Shown here: positions 1 to 8,670 of the stretch, piece by piece
How positions within the stretch are numbered: position 1 is the first letter of the stretch
Layout of the letters: each line of letters begins with the position of its first letter
NCBI RefSeq assembly: GCF_002849895.1
Contig: NZ_CP018867.1
Coordinates: 2,232,001 to 2,296,000 of the forward strand
DNA length: 64,000 nucleotides
Direction: 5' to 3'
Source: Companilactobacillus alimentarius DSM 20249
GTDB lineage: Bacteria > Bacillota > Bacilli > Lactobacillales > Lactobacillaceae
The notes under the pieces: generated by a model
What the model was told of the DNA's origin: nothing
The model's input: the letters and a program-made list of their open reading frames with translations, nothing else
The model's database searches: none
Position numbers and translations under genes: made by a program

Positions 1-46
1 AAAGACTCACAAGATTATCGGGATTAAATAGAGAGGAAATTTAGTA

Positions 47-775
47 ATGGCTGAAAAAGTTGATTTAGATTCAATAGTGAAAAGAATGATTTCTGAGATT
101 CAATCAGGTGAATTAGTTGATGATAATTTGAAATTACCTTCAGAACCACTTTTAATGAAACACTATCAAATAACCCACTATGCCTTAAGACAAGCATTGA
201 AACAAATGAATTTAATGGGATATGTTTATCAAGTACATGGGGTAGGGACTTTTGTTCGTCATCAACAGACAAGAGATTCAATTGCAATTGAACACGAAAC
301 TGGTTTATCAGAAGAGATGAGACGAATCGGTAGAAATTTAACGACTAAAACTGCTTCACAGCGAGTTATTAAAGCCTCAGAAGCTGATTTTTTATCGAAG
401 ACGTATCACTTTAAAGATGATGACGAATTAATTGATATTAAACGATACCGGTGTTTAGATGGTAAGCCATATTTAATGGAGCATTCTTATTATCGTAAGA
501 GTTTAATAGATAATATCCCGATGAAGGCTCTATATGGATCATTGTTTGAATATTTTGAAGAGAGTCGAAAAACTCAAATCGGGTTCATTGATGAAATTAT
601 CATGTCGACATTTTTACCTCAAGATGCGGCTGAATTTATGAATTTATCAGTTAATTCACCATCTTTATTGATTAATGACGAATCCTATTTAAGCAATGGC
701 GAACTATTAGCTTTTTCAAAACAGTATTATAATTACGAAAATACGAAATTTTTCGTGGTAAAAAAGATTCATTGA
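47..775 (+). CDS. GntR-family transcriptional regulator with UTRA domain
   Basis: A 242-aa DNA-binding regulator. The N-terminal ~75 residues form a winged helix-turn-helix of GntR type (KLPSEPLLMKHYQITHYALRQ region, wing ending GVGTFVR). Residues ~95-235 match the UTRA effector-binding fold typical of the HutC/TreR/NagR subgroup, which usually senses a sugar phosphate or related small molecule. The ATG is preceded by AGAGGAAA at good spacing. Its regulated neighbour probably lies left of the window, because the next gene to the right is convergent and separated by a terminator. The effector cannot be told from sequence; an amino-sugar or disaccharide phosphate is a guess. Confidence 0.85.
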   Translation: MAEKVDLDSIVKRMISEIQSGELVDDNLKLPSEPLLMKHYQITHYALRQALKQMNLMGYVYQVHGVGTFVRHQQTRDSIAIEHETGLSEEMRRIGRNLTTKTASQRVIKASEADFLSKTYHFKDDDELIDIKRYRCLDGKPYLMEHSYYRKSLIDNIPMKALYGSLFEYFEESRKTQIGFIDEIIMSTFLPQDAAEFMNLSVNSPSLLINDESYLSNGELLAFSKQYYNYENTKFFVVKKIH

Positions 776-790
776 TTCAAAGTTACCGAT

Positions 791-840
791 AAAAAAAGCG
801 GATTTACTAATTCAATTTGAGTTAGTAAATCCGCTATTCT
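791..840. terminator. Bidirectional rho-independent terminator
   Basis: A perfect 13-bp stem (GCGGATTTACTAA at 798-810 with its complement at 822-834) has an A-run on the left and a T-rich stretch on the right. It separates two convergent genes and can serve both. Confidence 0.85.
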
Positions 841-1943
841 TATTTTGCAACAATATCTGTATAAATTGTAATTGCAACCATCAGTAAGATAAAGAAGAGA
901 ATAATCGAGATCATAATGATGTGCCGCTTTTTGTTCATCAGTAGAACTGCAACAAATTCTCTAATCAAAGCATTAGGTAAAAAGTAAAGTCTGGTTGGTG
1001 CTCCGATTCCATTGGCGGCTAGACCAGCCATTTTGGCATAGAGACCAGCTCGAAAGATGTGGTAATTATTGCTGAAAAATTTTGTATAAACCTTATTGCC
1101 ACTTGAATCCTCTTCAATCAGAGATTTAGAAAATTGCATATTTTGAAGAGTATTCTTAGATTTATCTTCCAAGATAATTAAATCTTTATCCCAACCATGA
1201 TCAATCGCATAATTTGCCATGGCTTTTGCTTCAGAGAGTTTTTCGTCAGCTCCCTGACCACCAGAAAAGACAATTTTGGGAGCTGGGTGTCCTTTTTCGA
1301 TTTGTTTATTAGCAAATTTAATTGCTGCATCAATTCGATTGCCCAATAATTTGGAAACAGTGTCGCCATTGATTAATCCTGCTCCCAAAACAATCAAATA
1401 ATTAGCTTTATATCCTCTAGGGAAGAATTGATACAACAAGACGTTTACCAAGAAATTGTACGAGCAAAGTATTAAATAAGCACCGATGACTGGTAAACCG
1501 GAAATTAAAGTATTGAACCAATTAGGTAAAAATTGTGAATGTCCAGCTAGAAGTCCATTTACAAACCACAGTACAATCAAAAAAATTCCTAGTAACAAAG
1601 TAAGCATATTTGATAAAGTATGGCTCTCATGTTTCCAAACGATTATGGCATTCCATAACAGTAAAGCCCACATAGATATCAGGACTAAAGAGATTATCCC
1701 CAATATTAGTAGGAAGATAATCCCCATCACGGTAACGAATGGTAAATTACCGGTACTAAAAATCAAAACGGCTAATTCTGCTAGAAAGCTAAAGAAAAAA
1801 ATCGAAAAAGTAATACCGTTGATTAAACGTCGTGGTTCTTTTAACCACATGAAAAGGAAAATAATTAACATGACGACTGTGACAGCACCCCAATAAGTCG
1901 AAATTTTTTGTAGAACATTCATATATGGAACAAGTGTATTCAT
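840..1943 (-). CDS. YdcF/DUF218-family membrane protein
   Basis: Multispanning protein of about 367 aa. Roughly five hydrophobic segments come first, then a YdcF-like (DUF218) domain beginning NYLIVLGAGLING and including KIVFSGGQG, then a final membrane segment at the C terminus. DUF218 proteins include SanA and ElyC, linked to envelope or polyprenyl-carrier physiology, but the reaction is not established. I chose the ATG at 1943 because AGAGGTGG lies 7 nt upstream; an in-frame ATG at 1979 (12 residues longer) has no comparable ribosome binding site. The family assignment is good; a specific role is unknown. Confidence 0.8.
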   Translation of the reverse strand: MNTLVPYMNVLQKISTYWGAVTVVMLIIFLFMWLKEPRRLINGITFSIFFFSFLAELAVLIFSTGNLPFVTVMGIIFLLILGIISLVLISMWALLLWNAIIVWKHESHTLSNMLTLLLGIFLIVLWFVNGLLAGHSQFLPNWFNTLISGLPVIGAYLILCSYNFLVNVLLYQFFPRGYKANYLIVLGAGLINGDTVSKLLGNRIDAAIKFANKQIEKGHPAPKIVFSGGQGADEKLSEAKAMANYAIDHGWDKDLIILEDKSKNTLQNMQFSKSLIEEDSSGNKVYTKFFSNNYHIFRAGLYAKMAGLAANGIGAPTRLYFLPNALIREFVAVLLMNKKRHIIMISIILFFILLMVAITIYTDIVAK

Positions 1944-2107
1944 TAAGTCCACCTCTTTTAAATTAGATAAAATCCCCATAATTACCTTAATTTTATACCT
2001 ATGATGGGAAAATGTTGATAAGAAGATACTCAGGAAATGTTATACAATTAATAATAAGAAAATTATTAAAATTATTCTATTATAAGGATTTAATGGAGGC
2101 GTGTGGG

Positions 2108-2935
2108 ATGAAGCAGATTAAATTAATTTTGAGCGACATTGATGGAACAATTCTTGATGATAAAAATATGATTGATGGTGGTTTAAAGAATAATATACAG
2201 AAATTACGACAAAAGAAGATTCCATTCATTTTAGCTTCAGCTCGATCTCCTAAAGGGATGGTATCCATTGCTAAAAAATTGGATGTATTAGATAACCCAA
2301 TTGCTTGTTATAACGGTGCTTTAGTAGTTAAAAATCTTCAAGCAGAAAAATATACGACGATTTTGAGTCATGAATTAAAAATCTCGGAAACACAGCAGAT
2401 ATTAAATATTTTAATGAATAAATTTCCACGAATAGCAATTAATCTGTATTCTGGCTCAAATTGGTATGTGGAAAATATCGATAAATGGGTTAAAATTGAA
2501 GCAGATATTACAAAGATGGTTCCAATTGAAACTGATTTGACTCAATTGGTAGCAAAAGATAAAATCCCCGTGCATAAATTATTATTAATTGGTGAAACGT
2601 CTGAAATTAAAAGGGTAAAGCAGTTTTTGGAAGAAGCTAATTATTCTGACAGTTCATTTTATTTATCTAAAGATAATTATTTAGAGATTACTAATAAACA
2701 AGTATCTAAGGAAAAAGCTTTACGTGAATTGGTCAACTACTATGAAATCAATTTAAGTGAGACGATGACTCTAGGCGACAATTTTAATGATGTTCCAATG
2801 CTAGATTTAGCGGGATTAGGTGTAGCAATGCAAAATGCTCCAGAAGAAGTTAAGCATCACGCACAAGTAACGACTAAAAGTAATAATGAAAATGGAGTTT
2901 CTTTTGCTATTAAAAAATACGCATTAAAGGAGTAG
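2108..2935 (+). CDS. Cof-type HAD-IIB family hydrolase
   Basis: A 275-aa cytosolic phosphatase of the haloacid dehalogenase superfamily, subclass IIB. The nucleophile motif LSDIDGTILDD is at residues ~8-18, motif II is in FILASARSP, and the metal-binding motif TLGDNFNDVPML lies near residue 220. Members usually dephosphorylate sugar phosphates or FMN-like compounds with broad specificity. GGAGG at 2095-2099 sets the start at 2108; an in-frame ATG at 2012 would add 32 residues without a ribosome site. The next gene starts only 7 nt after the stop, so it is probably cotranscribed with the macro-domain gene. Confidence 0.88.
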   Translation: MKQIKLILSDIDGTILDDKNMIDGGLKNNIQKLRQKKIPFILASARSPKGMVSIAKKLDVLDNPIACYNGALVVKNLQAEKYTTILSHELKISETQQILNILMNKFPRIAINLYSGSNWYVENIDKWVKIEADITKMVPIETDLTQLVAKDKIPVHKLLLIGETSEIKRVKQFLEEANYSDSSFYLSKDNYLEITNKQVSKEKALRELVNYYEINLSETMTLGDNFNDVPMLDLAGLGVAMQNAPEEVKHHAQVTTKSNNENGVSFAIKKYALKE

Positions 2936-2942
2936 GAAAAAA

Positions 2943-3446
2943 TTGTCTAAAGTTACAATTATTCGAGCTGATATTGCTGATTTACCTTTTCGTGTGGATG
3001 CGATTGTTAACGCAGCCAATAGTGCTTTGATTCCCGGAGGTGGGGTCGATGGTGCTTTAAATGCTAGGGCAGGTGCCAATTTAAAGAAGGATATGTTAGC
3101 TTTTCACGGAACTCCTACTGGGACTGCAGTATTTACCAAAGCTTATAATTTGAAGACTGATTACGTCATTCATGCTGTGGGTCCCAGATATATTGATGGT
3201 CATTCTGGAGAAGAAGCCTTGTTGACCAGTGACTATAAGTCGATCATGCTCTGGGCTAAAAGATTAAAACTTTGGACGATTGCGGTTCCTTTTTTGAGTA
3301 CTGGAGTTTATGGTTATCCTTTGTACGAGGCTATTTGGATAGCTATTGAGACAATAAAGAAAGCCGATGTTGACACAGAAGCCTTTTTAGTTGCTTATGA
3401 CAGTAGGACTGAGGATATTGCCAAAAGTATCTTGGAACAGAATTAA
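2943..3446 (+). CDS. Macro domain protein (ADP-ribose/O-acetyl-ADP-ribose hydrolase family)
   Basis: A 167-aa single macro domain. Typical ligand-loop motifs are present: VDAIVNAANSALIPGGGVDGAL near residues 18-39 and PFLSTGVYGYP near residue 120. The family binds ADP-ribose derivatives and often removes ADP-ribose from proteins or hydrolyses O-acetyl-ADP-ribose. The start is a TTG with AAAGGAG about 10 nt upstream. It follows the HAD gene by 7 nt and precedes the yisL-like gene by 34 nt, suggesting one transcript. The substrate is not determined by the sequence. Confidence 0.88.
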   Translation: MSKVTIIRADIADLPFRVDAIVNAANSALIPGGGVDGALNARAGANLKKDMLAFHGTPTGTAVFTKAYNLKTDYVIHAVGPRYIDGHSGEEALLTSDYKSIMLWAKRLKLWTIAVPFLSTGVYGYPLYEAIWIAIETIKKADVDTEAFLVAYDSRTEDIAKSILEQN

Positions 3447-3480
3447 ATTTTATGAGAGAAAGCATTAAGAGGGGGATTAT

Positions 3481-3837
3481 ATGGTTTGGTTATGGACACA
3501 TTTAATAACATGGATCGTAATGGCAATTATGATTCTATTAGCGCTTTTTACTAATTCACATACAAAAATTTATGAAATGATTACACGTGTTGGTTATCTT
3601 GTAATTATTGGTACAGGAATTAAATTGGGAATTCGGGCATGGTCGGTTGAACCAGTGTTACTTATTATTAAAGTATTGGTAGCTTTGGCATTTATAGCTT
3701 TAGTTGAAATTGCCTTTGCTAAGAAAGATCAAAAACAGTTATCTAAATCTTTGATTTGGTCAGTAATAGTTCTTTGCTTGGTAGTCGCTGTTTTAGGGTT
3801 TGCCTTGGCAGGATGGTATCCATTTATTCAACATTAA
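3481..3837 (+). CDS. YisL-like DUF1516 small membrane protein
   Basis: A 118-aa hydrophobic protein with about four transmembrane helices and almost no soluble domain (N terminus MVWLWTHLITWI). Length and layout fit the DUF1516/UPF0344 family (B. subtilis YisL), which has no known function. The start has a strong AGAGGGGGA ribosome site. It ends the HAD-macro cluster and is followed by a terminator. Confidence 0.75.
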   Translation: MVWLWTHLITWIVMAIMILLALFTNSHTKIYEMITRVGYLVIIGTGIKLGIRAWSVEPVLLIIKVLVALAFIALVEIAFAKKDQKQLSKSLIWSVIVLCLVVAVLGFALAGWYPFIQH

Positions 3838-3874
3838 ATATAAATAATATGGTCAATTTTTGAGCAGTTAGGCA

Positions 3875-3920
3875 AATGGACCAAGGCAATCATACTTTGA
3901 TTACCTTGGTCCATTATTTT
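3875..3920. terminator. Rho-independent terminator (bidirectional)
   Basis: An 18-bp inverted repeat with one mismatch (AATGGACCAAGG at 3875 pairing to 3915) is followed by a T-rich run. It lies between the yisL-like gene and the convergent ABC exporter. Confidence 0.85.
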
Positions 3921-3958
3921 ATATGAAAAATATATTTCTTTTGAAAATCATTAAAATC

Positions 3959-5725
3959 CTAATTGACCATTTGTTCATTGACGTATTGGGCATAAAGTTT
4001 GTGATTCTGCATCAATTCTTTATGGGTTCCGTGTCCAGTAATGTGTCCCTGTTCAACAAAATAAATTTGATCTGCGTCAACGATTGTAGATAGTCGATGT
4101 GCTATTACTAAAGTTGTACGCCCAATCATTAATTGATCTAAGGCACGTTGGACTTTCTCCTCTGATTCTGAGTCCAGACTAGCAGTGGCTTCATCGAGCA
4201 TTAAAATCTTAGGATTTCGAAGAAAAGCTCTAGCAATGGCAATTCTTTGTTTTTGACCACCGGATAATTTAACGCCACGTTCACCAATTTGTGTTTCTAA
4301 TTGTTCAGGGAATTCTTTTACGAAACCATCGGCATAAGCCAAAGACAATCCGTTCCAGAGTTGTTCGTCAGTCAATTCTTGATCTAAACCATACTGTAAA
4401 TTGTCACGGATACTACCAGCAAAAACAGCACTATCTTGTGAAACGTAACCAATTTGGGAGCGCCAATTGCTTAGATCTATTTGTGAAATATCATCTTCAC
4501 CGATTAAAATTTTTCCACTGTCAGGTTGGTAGAATCTTTCCAGTAAAGAGAAGATAGTTGATTTACCACCACCACTAGGGCCTGCAAATGCAATGACCGT
4601 ATTGGGCTTGGCTTCAAAGGAGACATCATTCAAAATCTGATGATGATCGTCATAACTGAAATTCAAATTCTGGGCTATGACGGTCTGTCCTTGAACGTCG
4701 ATTTCTTGACCGGTTGCTGTATTCTCAGGTTCGGTCGTAAGAATTTCTTGGATTCTTTCAGTTGATCCCATGGCTTTTTGAACTTGAGAAAAGAAAGTAG
4801 CAAAACTAGCGATTGGAGTAATGATGTTGAAGAGATAGAGTAAAAAAGCCACTAAAGAGCCACTAGAAAGGGTTCCTTGCTGAATTCTCACTGCCCCATA
4901 ACCTAGAATACCGACAAAGATTCCTAACATGACAGTCGTCATAATAGGTTGCAAGACGGCCTCGACTTTGGCGTCTTTGATACCAACTCTAAAAATCTTA
5001 GTGATGAAATTTCCGCCAGTTACCTGTTCAAAGTTTTCACCATTGCTAGATTTGATTAAGCGAATCTCTGATAATTTCTCACTGGCATCAGCATTGAAGT
5101 CAGCGGTAGCTGCTTGGAGTTTGCGTCCTAAGCGAGACATAATTTTTCCAATTGGCAATAAGATTAAAACGATAATTGGTACTACGCCAAACATCAATGA
5201 AGCCATTTTCCAATCCATGAAAAAGAGGATAAACATTGAACCAATTAATTGGATGGCTCCGGTGATGAAATTGGGAAATTGAGAGGTAAAAAGATCTTTG
5301 ATAACACTGGTATCATTGACCAATCGTGAACTGCTTTCGCCTGATTTATGATCATCGAAATAGGTAACAGGTAATTTCAAAAGGTGGGCCCATAATTTTT
5401 CACGAAGGTTCTTTACAGAGCTTTCACCTACGTATCGTAAGATATAGCCGCCAATCGTTCCAAAACCTAATTGAATTACAAAAGCGAGAATTAAAACGAT
5501 AAGCATTTTACTGTCAATTTTTGACAAGCCGCTAGTATCAACTAAATTTTTGGTTAATTGAGGAACAATCAAGCTAGCTCCACTGGTGACAAGGCTCAAT
5601 AGCATTCCTAAAATAAAAAGTGATTTTTTAGGATTAACGCTGTTGATTAGATGAAGAAAATCCTTAAATTTAAATTTTTTAGATTTCTGGGAAAGGGATT
5701 TTGTCATCGTTATTTCATTTTGCAT
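3959..5725 (-). CDS. Multidrug-type ABC exporter half-transporter (fused TMD-NBD)
   Basis: 588 aa with six transmembrane helices (residues ~35-330) fused to an ATP-binding domain. Visible motifs are Walker A GPSGGGKST, signature LSGGQKQR, and Walker B ILMLDEATASLD followed by the H-loop in VIAHRLS. This is the LmrA/BmrA architecture; it would act as a homodimer exporting drugs or lipids. GAGGA lies 8 nt before the chosen ATG. It is downstream of a MarR repressor in the same operon with an 18-nt gap, and the promoter carries two palindromes, so induction by the exported compound is likely. Confidence 0.9.
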   Translation of the reverse strand: MQNEITMTKSLSQKSKKFKFKDFLHLINSVNPKKSLFILGMLLSLVTSGASLIVPQLTKNLVDTSGLSKIDSKMLIVLILAFVIQLGFGTIGGYILRYVGESSVKNLREKLWAHLLKLPVTYFDDHKSGESSSRLVNDTSVIKDLFTSQFPNFITGAIQLIGSMFILFFMDWKMASLMFGVVPIIVLILLPIGKIMSRLGRKLQAATADFNADASEKLSEIRLIKSSNGENFEQVTGGNFITKIFRVGIKDAKVEAVLQPIMTTVMLGIFVGILGYGAVRIQQGTLSSGSLVAFLLYLFNIITPIASFATFFSQVQKAMGSTERIQEILTTEPENTATGQEIDVQGQTVIAQNLNFSYDDHHQILNDVSFEAKPNTVIAFAGPSGGGKSTIFSLLERFYQPDSGKILIGEDDISQIDLSNWRSQIGYVSQDSAVFAGSIRDNLQYGLDQELTDEQLWNGLSLAYADGFVKEFPEQLETQIGERGVKLSGGQKQRIAIARAFLRNPKILMLDEATASLDSESEEKVQRALDQLMIGRTTLVIAHRLSTIVDADQIYFVEQGHITGHGTHKELMQNHKLYAQYVNEQMVN

Positions 5726-5743
5726 TTTATTATCCTCACAAGG

Positions 5744-6415
5744 TTAAAATTCTTTGCCACGCCAGAAGTCGTTTCGTAAATCTGGACGGCCATGTCCATG
5801 TATTCTGTGACCGAAATCAGGCATACAATTTTGATCAAAAGGCATGTTATGTAAGTTTTTTCTCATTTCATGTCGCATATGGGAAATATCTTCTGGAGAC
5901 ATATCCTGATGTAATTTCATCATCTGATCACGCATTTCTAACATGGCCTTGAAACGATCAGTGGGGTCGACAAACTTGTTAGCATTTTGCTTAAAGTCGT
6001 CGTCCCAACCGTCAGAGATTTTTTGAAGATAAGTACTGAATTGAGATTTTTCGTCTTCGTTTAAACCAGCAAGAAAAGTTTCACTGTAACTTTCATTTTT
6101 TAAAGAAGCATTCTCTTTAGCTTTTGCTTGACCAGCGGCAGTTAAATACACACGTTTACTACGTTTGTCTTTAGAATCTTCTTTCCGAGTGATCAAATCC
6201 TTAGTTTCCATCTTCTTCATCAATTCAGCTAAAGAACTAGGGCGGAGGTCGAGTACCTCAGCTAAGTAATTTTGAGTTAGTCCATCTTCAAGTTTTAAAA
6301 TAGCTAGAACTCTTTGTTGGCCAGTTAATTTCTGTTTCTTTTGACTCATGAAGTAATTGGCTGCTTCATTGATGTATCGCATTTGTTTCATTAGATCGTC
6401 TGTAAGTTGACTCAT
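5744..6415 (-). CDS. MarR-family repressor with His/Met-rich C-terminal extension
   Basis: 223 aa, longer than the usual ~145 aa of MarR regulators. Residues ~1-140 hold the winged helix (LTQNYLAEVLDLRPSSLAEL recognition region, wing KEDSKDKRSKRVYLT). The last ~60 residues are an unusual tail with many Met and His and one Cys (for example HRIHGHGRPDLR). It is first in an operon with the ABC exporter and is divergent from rpmG. Two palindromes upstream, one inside the promoter spacer, make autorepression very likely. The tail could bind metal or an effector; that is inference. Confidence 0.85.
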   Translation of the reverse strand: MSQLTDDLMKQMRYINEAANYFMSQKKQKLTGQQRVLAILKLEDGLTQNYLAEVLDLRPSSLAELMKKMETKDLITRKEDSKDKRSKRVYLTAAGQAKAKENASLKNESYSETFLAGLNEDEKSQFSTYLQKISDGWDDDFKQNANKFVDPTDRFKAMLEMRDQMMKLHQDMSPEDISHMRHEMRKNLHNMPFDQNCMPDFGHRIHGHGRPDLRNDFWRGKEF

Positions 6416-6449
6416 AGTTAAATTTTCTCATTTCGTTTTTTTAAATTAA

Positions 6450-6506
6450 TTCGGTACCGAACTTTATTGCAAATAGAAGTATAGTTCGGTGCCGAACTAA
6501 TGTCAA
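6450..6506 (-). promoter_or_regulatory. MarR-exporter operon promoter with twin palindromic operators
   Basis: On the minus strand, TTGACA (6501-6506) and TATACT (6478-6483) are separated by exactly 17 bp. That spacer is filled by the palindrome AGTTCGGTGCCGAACT (6483-6498). A second copy, TTCGGTACCGAA (6450-6461), lies just downstream. Repressor on the first site would block RNA polymerase directly. Confidence 0.85.
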
Positions 6507-6552
6507 CATAAAAGAAATTATTTTTTGAAATTAATTGTTTTAAACTAATTAG

Positions 6553-6581
6553 TTGACTTAGTGGTAATAAATCTTTAGAAT
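6553..6581 (+). promoter_or_regulatory. Probable promoter of rpmG-rpsN
   Basis: TTGACT at 6553-6558 and TAGAAT at 6576-6581 with a 17-bp spacer, about 40 bp before the L33 start. I looked for a Zur or AdcR palindrome here and did not find a clear one. Confidence 0.6.
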
Positions 6582-6622
6582 ACAAACAGTAAAAATTATC
6601 ATTTAATTAAGCGAGGGAAATA

Positions 6623-6772
6623 ATGCGGCAAAATATTATTTTAGAATGTAGTAAGACGAATGAACGTCTCTATTTAACTAGCAAGAACAAACAAAATAAC
6701 CCTGATCGTTTGGAATTAAGAAAATATTCACCAAAAACTAGACAAAAAGAAATTTTTAAAGAGGTAAAATAA
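6623..6772 (+). CDS. rpmG: 50S ribosomal protein L33, zinc-independent paralogue
   Basis: 49 aa beginning [20 protein letters not shown]. It has the L33 fold pattern but only one cysteine (residue 9), so it lacks the two CxxC pairs of the zinc form; the zinc form is elsewhere in this window (61725-61874). The stop overlaps the rpsN start (TAATG), so the two are translationally linked. In Firmicutes such Cys-poor paralogues replace the zinc ribbons when zinc is scarce, which frees zinc. Confidence 0.9.
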   Translation: MRQNIILECSKTNERLYLTSKNKQNNPDRLELRKYSPKTRQKEIFKEVK

Positions 6773-7041
6773 TGGCTAAAAAATCAAAAATTGCAAAGAA
6801 TAAACGACAAGTAGAATTGGTTGAACGATATGCCAAATTACGTAAAGAATTGAAAGCACAAGGGGACTACATTGGTTTATCAAAATTACCAAGAGATTCA
6901 AGTCCAATTAGAATCAAGAATCGTGATTCATTAGATGGACGTCCGCATGCTTATATGCGTAAGTTTGGAATGTCACGTTTGAATTTTCGAAAGTTAGCTC
7001 ATGAAGGTAAGATCCCTGGCGTTCAAAAAGCTAGCTGGTAA
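6772..7041 (+). CDS. rpsN: 30S ribosomal protein S14, zinc-independent (long) form
   Basis: 89 aa, the long S14 type without the CxxC pairs of the 61-aa zinc form; no cysteine is present at all. The conserved C-terminal S14 block is clear ([20 protein letters not shown]). AGAGGTAAAATA precedes the ATG, which overlaps the L33 stop. It belongs with the zinc-independent L33 just upstream, probably as a zinc-sparing alternative ribosomal pair. Confidence 0.93.
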   Translation: MAKKSKIAKNKRQVELVERYAKLRKELKAQGDYIGLSKLPRDSSPIRIKNRDSLDGRPHAYMRKFGMSRLNFRKLAHEGKIPGVQKASW

Positions 7042-7050
7042 GGAGTAATT

Positions 7051-7158
7051 ATGGAAAAAGTAGCATTAGCAACTGCTTATAGACAGTTGAAAAGTCCTAA
7101 TATCAAAACACGCAAACGTGCTTTAAGAGTTATCAAAGAAGCTAAAAGGTTTGCATAA
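7051..7158 (+). CDS. 35-aa basic protein of the rpmG-rpsN operon (putative metal-homeostasis peptide)
   Basis: A tiny ORF (MEKVALATAYRQLKSPNIKT... ending KEAKRFA) with a good AAGGAG ribosome site 9 nt after the rpsN stop, followed by a terminator. It is rich in Lys and Arg and has no Cys. I recall short proteins of this kind in lactobacilli annotated as putative metal homeostasis proteins; that label is by memory and the function is unproven. Position in a zinc-sparing ribosomal operon is the only functional hint. Confidence 0.65.
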   Translation: MEKVALATAYRQLKSPNIKTRKRALRVIKEAKRFA

Positions 7159-7171
7159 TAATATTTTAAAT

Positions 7172-7206
7172 GGCTGTCCCTCAAGTAGAGGGATGGTCTT
7201 TTTTAG
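7172..7206 (+). terminator. Rho-independent terminator
   Basis: GGCTGTCCCTC pairs with GAGGGATGGTC through a 5-nt loop, followed by a T-run. It ends the rpmG-rpsN operon. Confidence 0.75.
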
Positions 7207-7283
7207 TCTTGAGTTCTTTTATATTTTTCTCGGTCGTTAATTTCGTTATAATTGAATTAATTACAATATTTGGAGGGAATTTG

Positions 7284-8669
7284 ATGGCAGATTATAGAAC
7301 TGAAGAAGACACCTTAGGACCAGTTAGGATTCCAAGTAGTGCTTTGTGGGGTCCACAGACGCAAAGAAGTTGCAATAATTTTTCCACTGGTGCAAAAATG
7401 CCTCTAGAGATCATTAAGGCTTTGTTGCAGATCAAAAAAGCTGCGGCAATTGCAAATAAAGAAAGCAAAGTGATTAGTGCCAAAAAAGCTGACTTAATTG
7501 TGCAAAGTATCGATCGGCTATTGGAATTAAGTGATGAAGATCTGCGAAAAGATTTTCCATTGGTTATTTATCAAACGGGTTCAGGAACACAGACGAATAT
7601 GAACGTAAACGAAGTCGTTTCGCATATGGCTCAAGTAATTGATCCTGAAATCGAAATTCTTCCCAACGATGATGTCAATCATGGACAGAGTTCTAATGAT
7701 ATATTCCCCACAGCAATGAATATCACTGCTGCTTTGGCTGTGGATAAGTTAGAAGGTGCAACCAAGCATTTGATTGATGAATTAAAACAAAAACAAGAAA
7801 AATATTGGAAAGTTGTTAAGATTGGTCGCACACATCTTCAAGATGCCACACCTTTAACTTTTGGCCAAGAGGTTAGTGGTTGGGTCAGTATGTTGGAACA
7901 TGATCTTTCTTACTTGAAGGAATTAAATAAAACTTTAAGTGAACTGGCTATTGGTGGGACTGCTGTTGGAACGGGCTTGAATGCCGCTTTTGGATTTGCT
8001 GATAAGATTGCTGAACAGATGACTCAAGTTTTCAATCATTTCTTTACAGCTGATACGAACAAATTTTACGGTTTGGCAGCCCATTCTGGGTTAAATGTGG
8101 TCCATGGAGCAATTAAGACGTTGGCAAGCGATTTATTAAAAATTGCTAATGATGTTCGTTTCTTAGCTAGTGGTCCCCGGAGTGGTTACGGAGAATTAAA
8201 TATTCCCGCTAATGAACCCGGATCTTCGATTATGCCTGGTAAAGTCAATCCCACACAGGCTGAGGCTTTGACAATGGCAGCAGTTCGAGTAATGGGAAAC
8301 GATGTTGTAGTAAATGTTGCCTCTAGTCAAGGTAATTTTGAAATGAATGTCTATAAACCAGTTTTGATCAGTGCTTTCTTAGAATCGTGTGAATTATTGA
8401 CCGGAACTATGACTGGCTTTTCAGATAAGTTGATTGCTGGGTTGGCTGTTAATGAGGAACGGATGACACAATTGGTTGATCAATCATTAATGACTGTTAC
8501 GGCACTCTCACCACATATCGGTTATCATCAAAGTGCTGAGATAGCTCAAAATGCTCAGGCTAATAGGATGACGTTAAAAGAGGCAGCAATCAAATCAGGA
8601 TTACTAACTGAGAAACAATTTGATCAATGGGTCGTACCGATTGATATGACTAATATTGAGGAGAAATAA
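7284..8669 (+). CDS. fumC: Class II fumarate hydratase
   Basis: 461 aa. Converts malate and fumarate reversibly in the cytosol as a homotetramer. The fumarase/aspartase signature GSSIMPGKVNP is near residue 315, with TGSGTQTNMNVNE and GRTHLQDATPL substrate-site blocks upstream. I placed the start at 7284 behind TGGAGGGAA; an in-frame upstream codon at 7170 would run through the preceding terminator and is not credible. The fumarate reductase gene starts one nucleotide after the stop, so malate would be channelled to succinate, giving fermentation an electron sink. Confidence 0.93.
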   Translation: MADYRTEEDTLGPVRIPSSALWGPQTQRSCNNFSTGAKMPLEIIKALLQIKKAAAIANKESKVISAKKADLIVQSIDRLLELSDEDLRKDFPLVIYQTGSGTQTNMNVNEVVSHMAQVIDPEIEILPNDDVNHGQSSNDIFPTAMNITAALAVDKLEGATKHLIDELKQKQEKYWKVVKIGRTHLQDATPLTFGQEVSGWVSMLEHDLSYLKELNKTLSELAIGGTAVGTGLNAAFGFADKIAEQMTQVFNHFFTADTNKFYGLAAHSGLNVVHGAIKTLASDLLKIANDVRFLASGPRSGYGELNIPANEPGSSIMPGKVNPTQAEALTMAAVRVMGNDVVVNVASSQGNFEMNVYKPVLISAFLESCELLTGTMTGFSDKLIAGLAVNEERMTQLVDQSLMTVTALSPHIGYHQSAEIAQNAQANRMTLKEAAIKSGLLTEKQFDQWVVPIDMTNIEEK

Positions 8670-8670
8670 G

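Noticed and set aside
1486-1896. 136-aa plus-strand frame opposite the YdcF gene
   Set aside because: Antisense shadow of a clear membrane protein gene; no homology or ribosome site.
2012-2107. N-terminal extension of the HAD hydrolase
   Set aside because: No ribosome site at 2012, while GGAGG fits the ATG at 2108 that begins the conserved domain.
6500-6622. Zur or AdcR box upstream of the zinc-free ribosomal genes
   Set aside because: I looked for a TTAAC/GTTAA or GTAAT palindrome and found only loose AT-rich matches.
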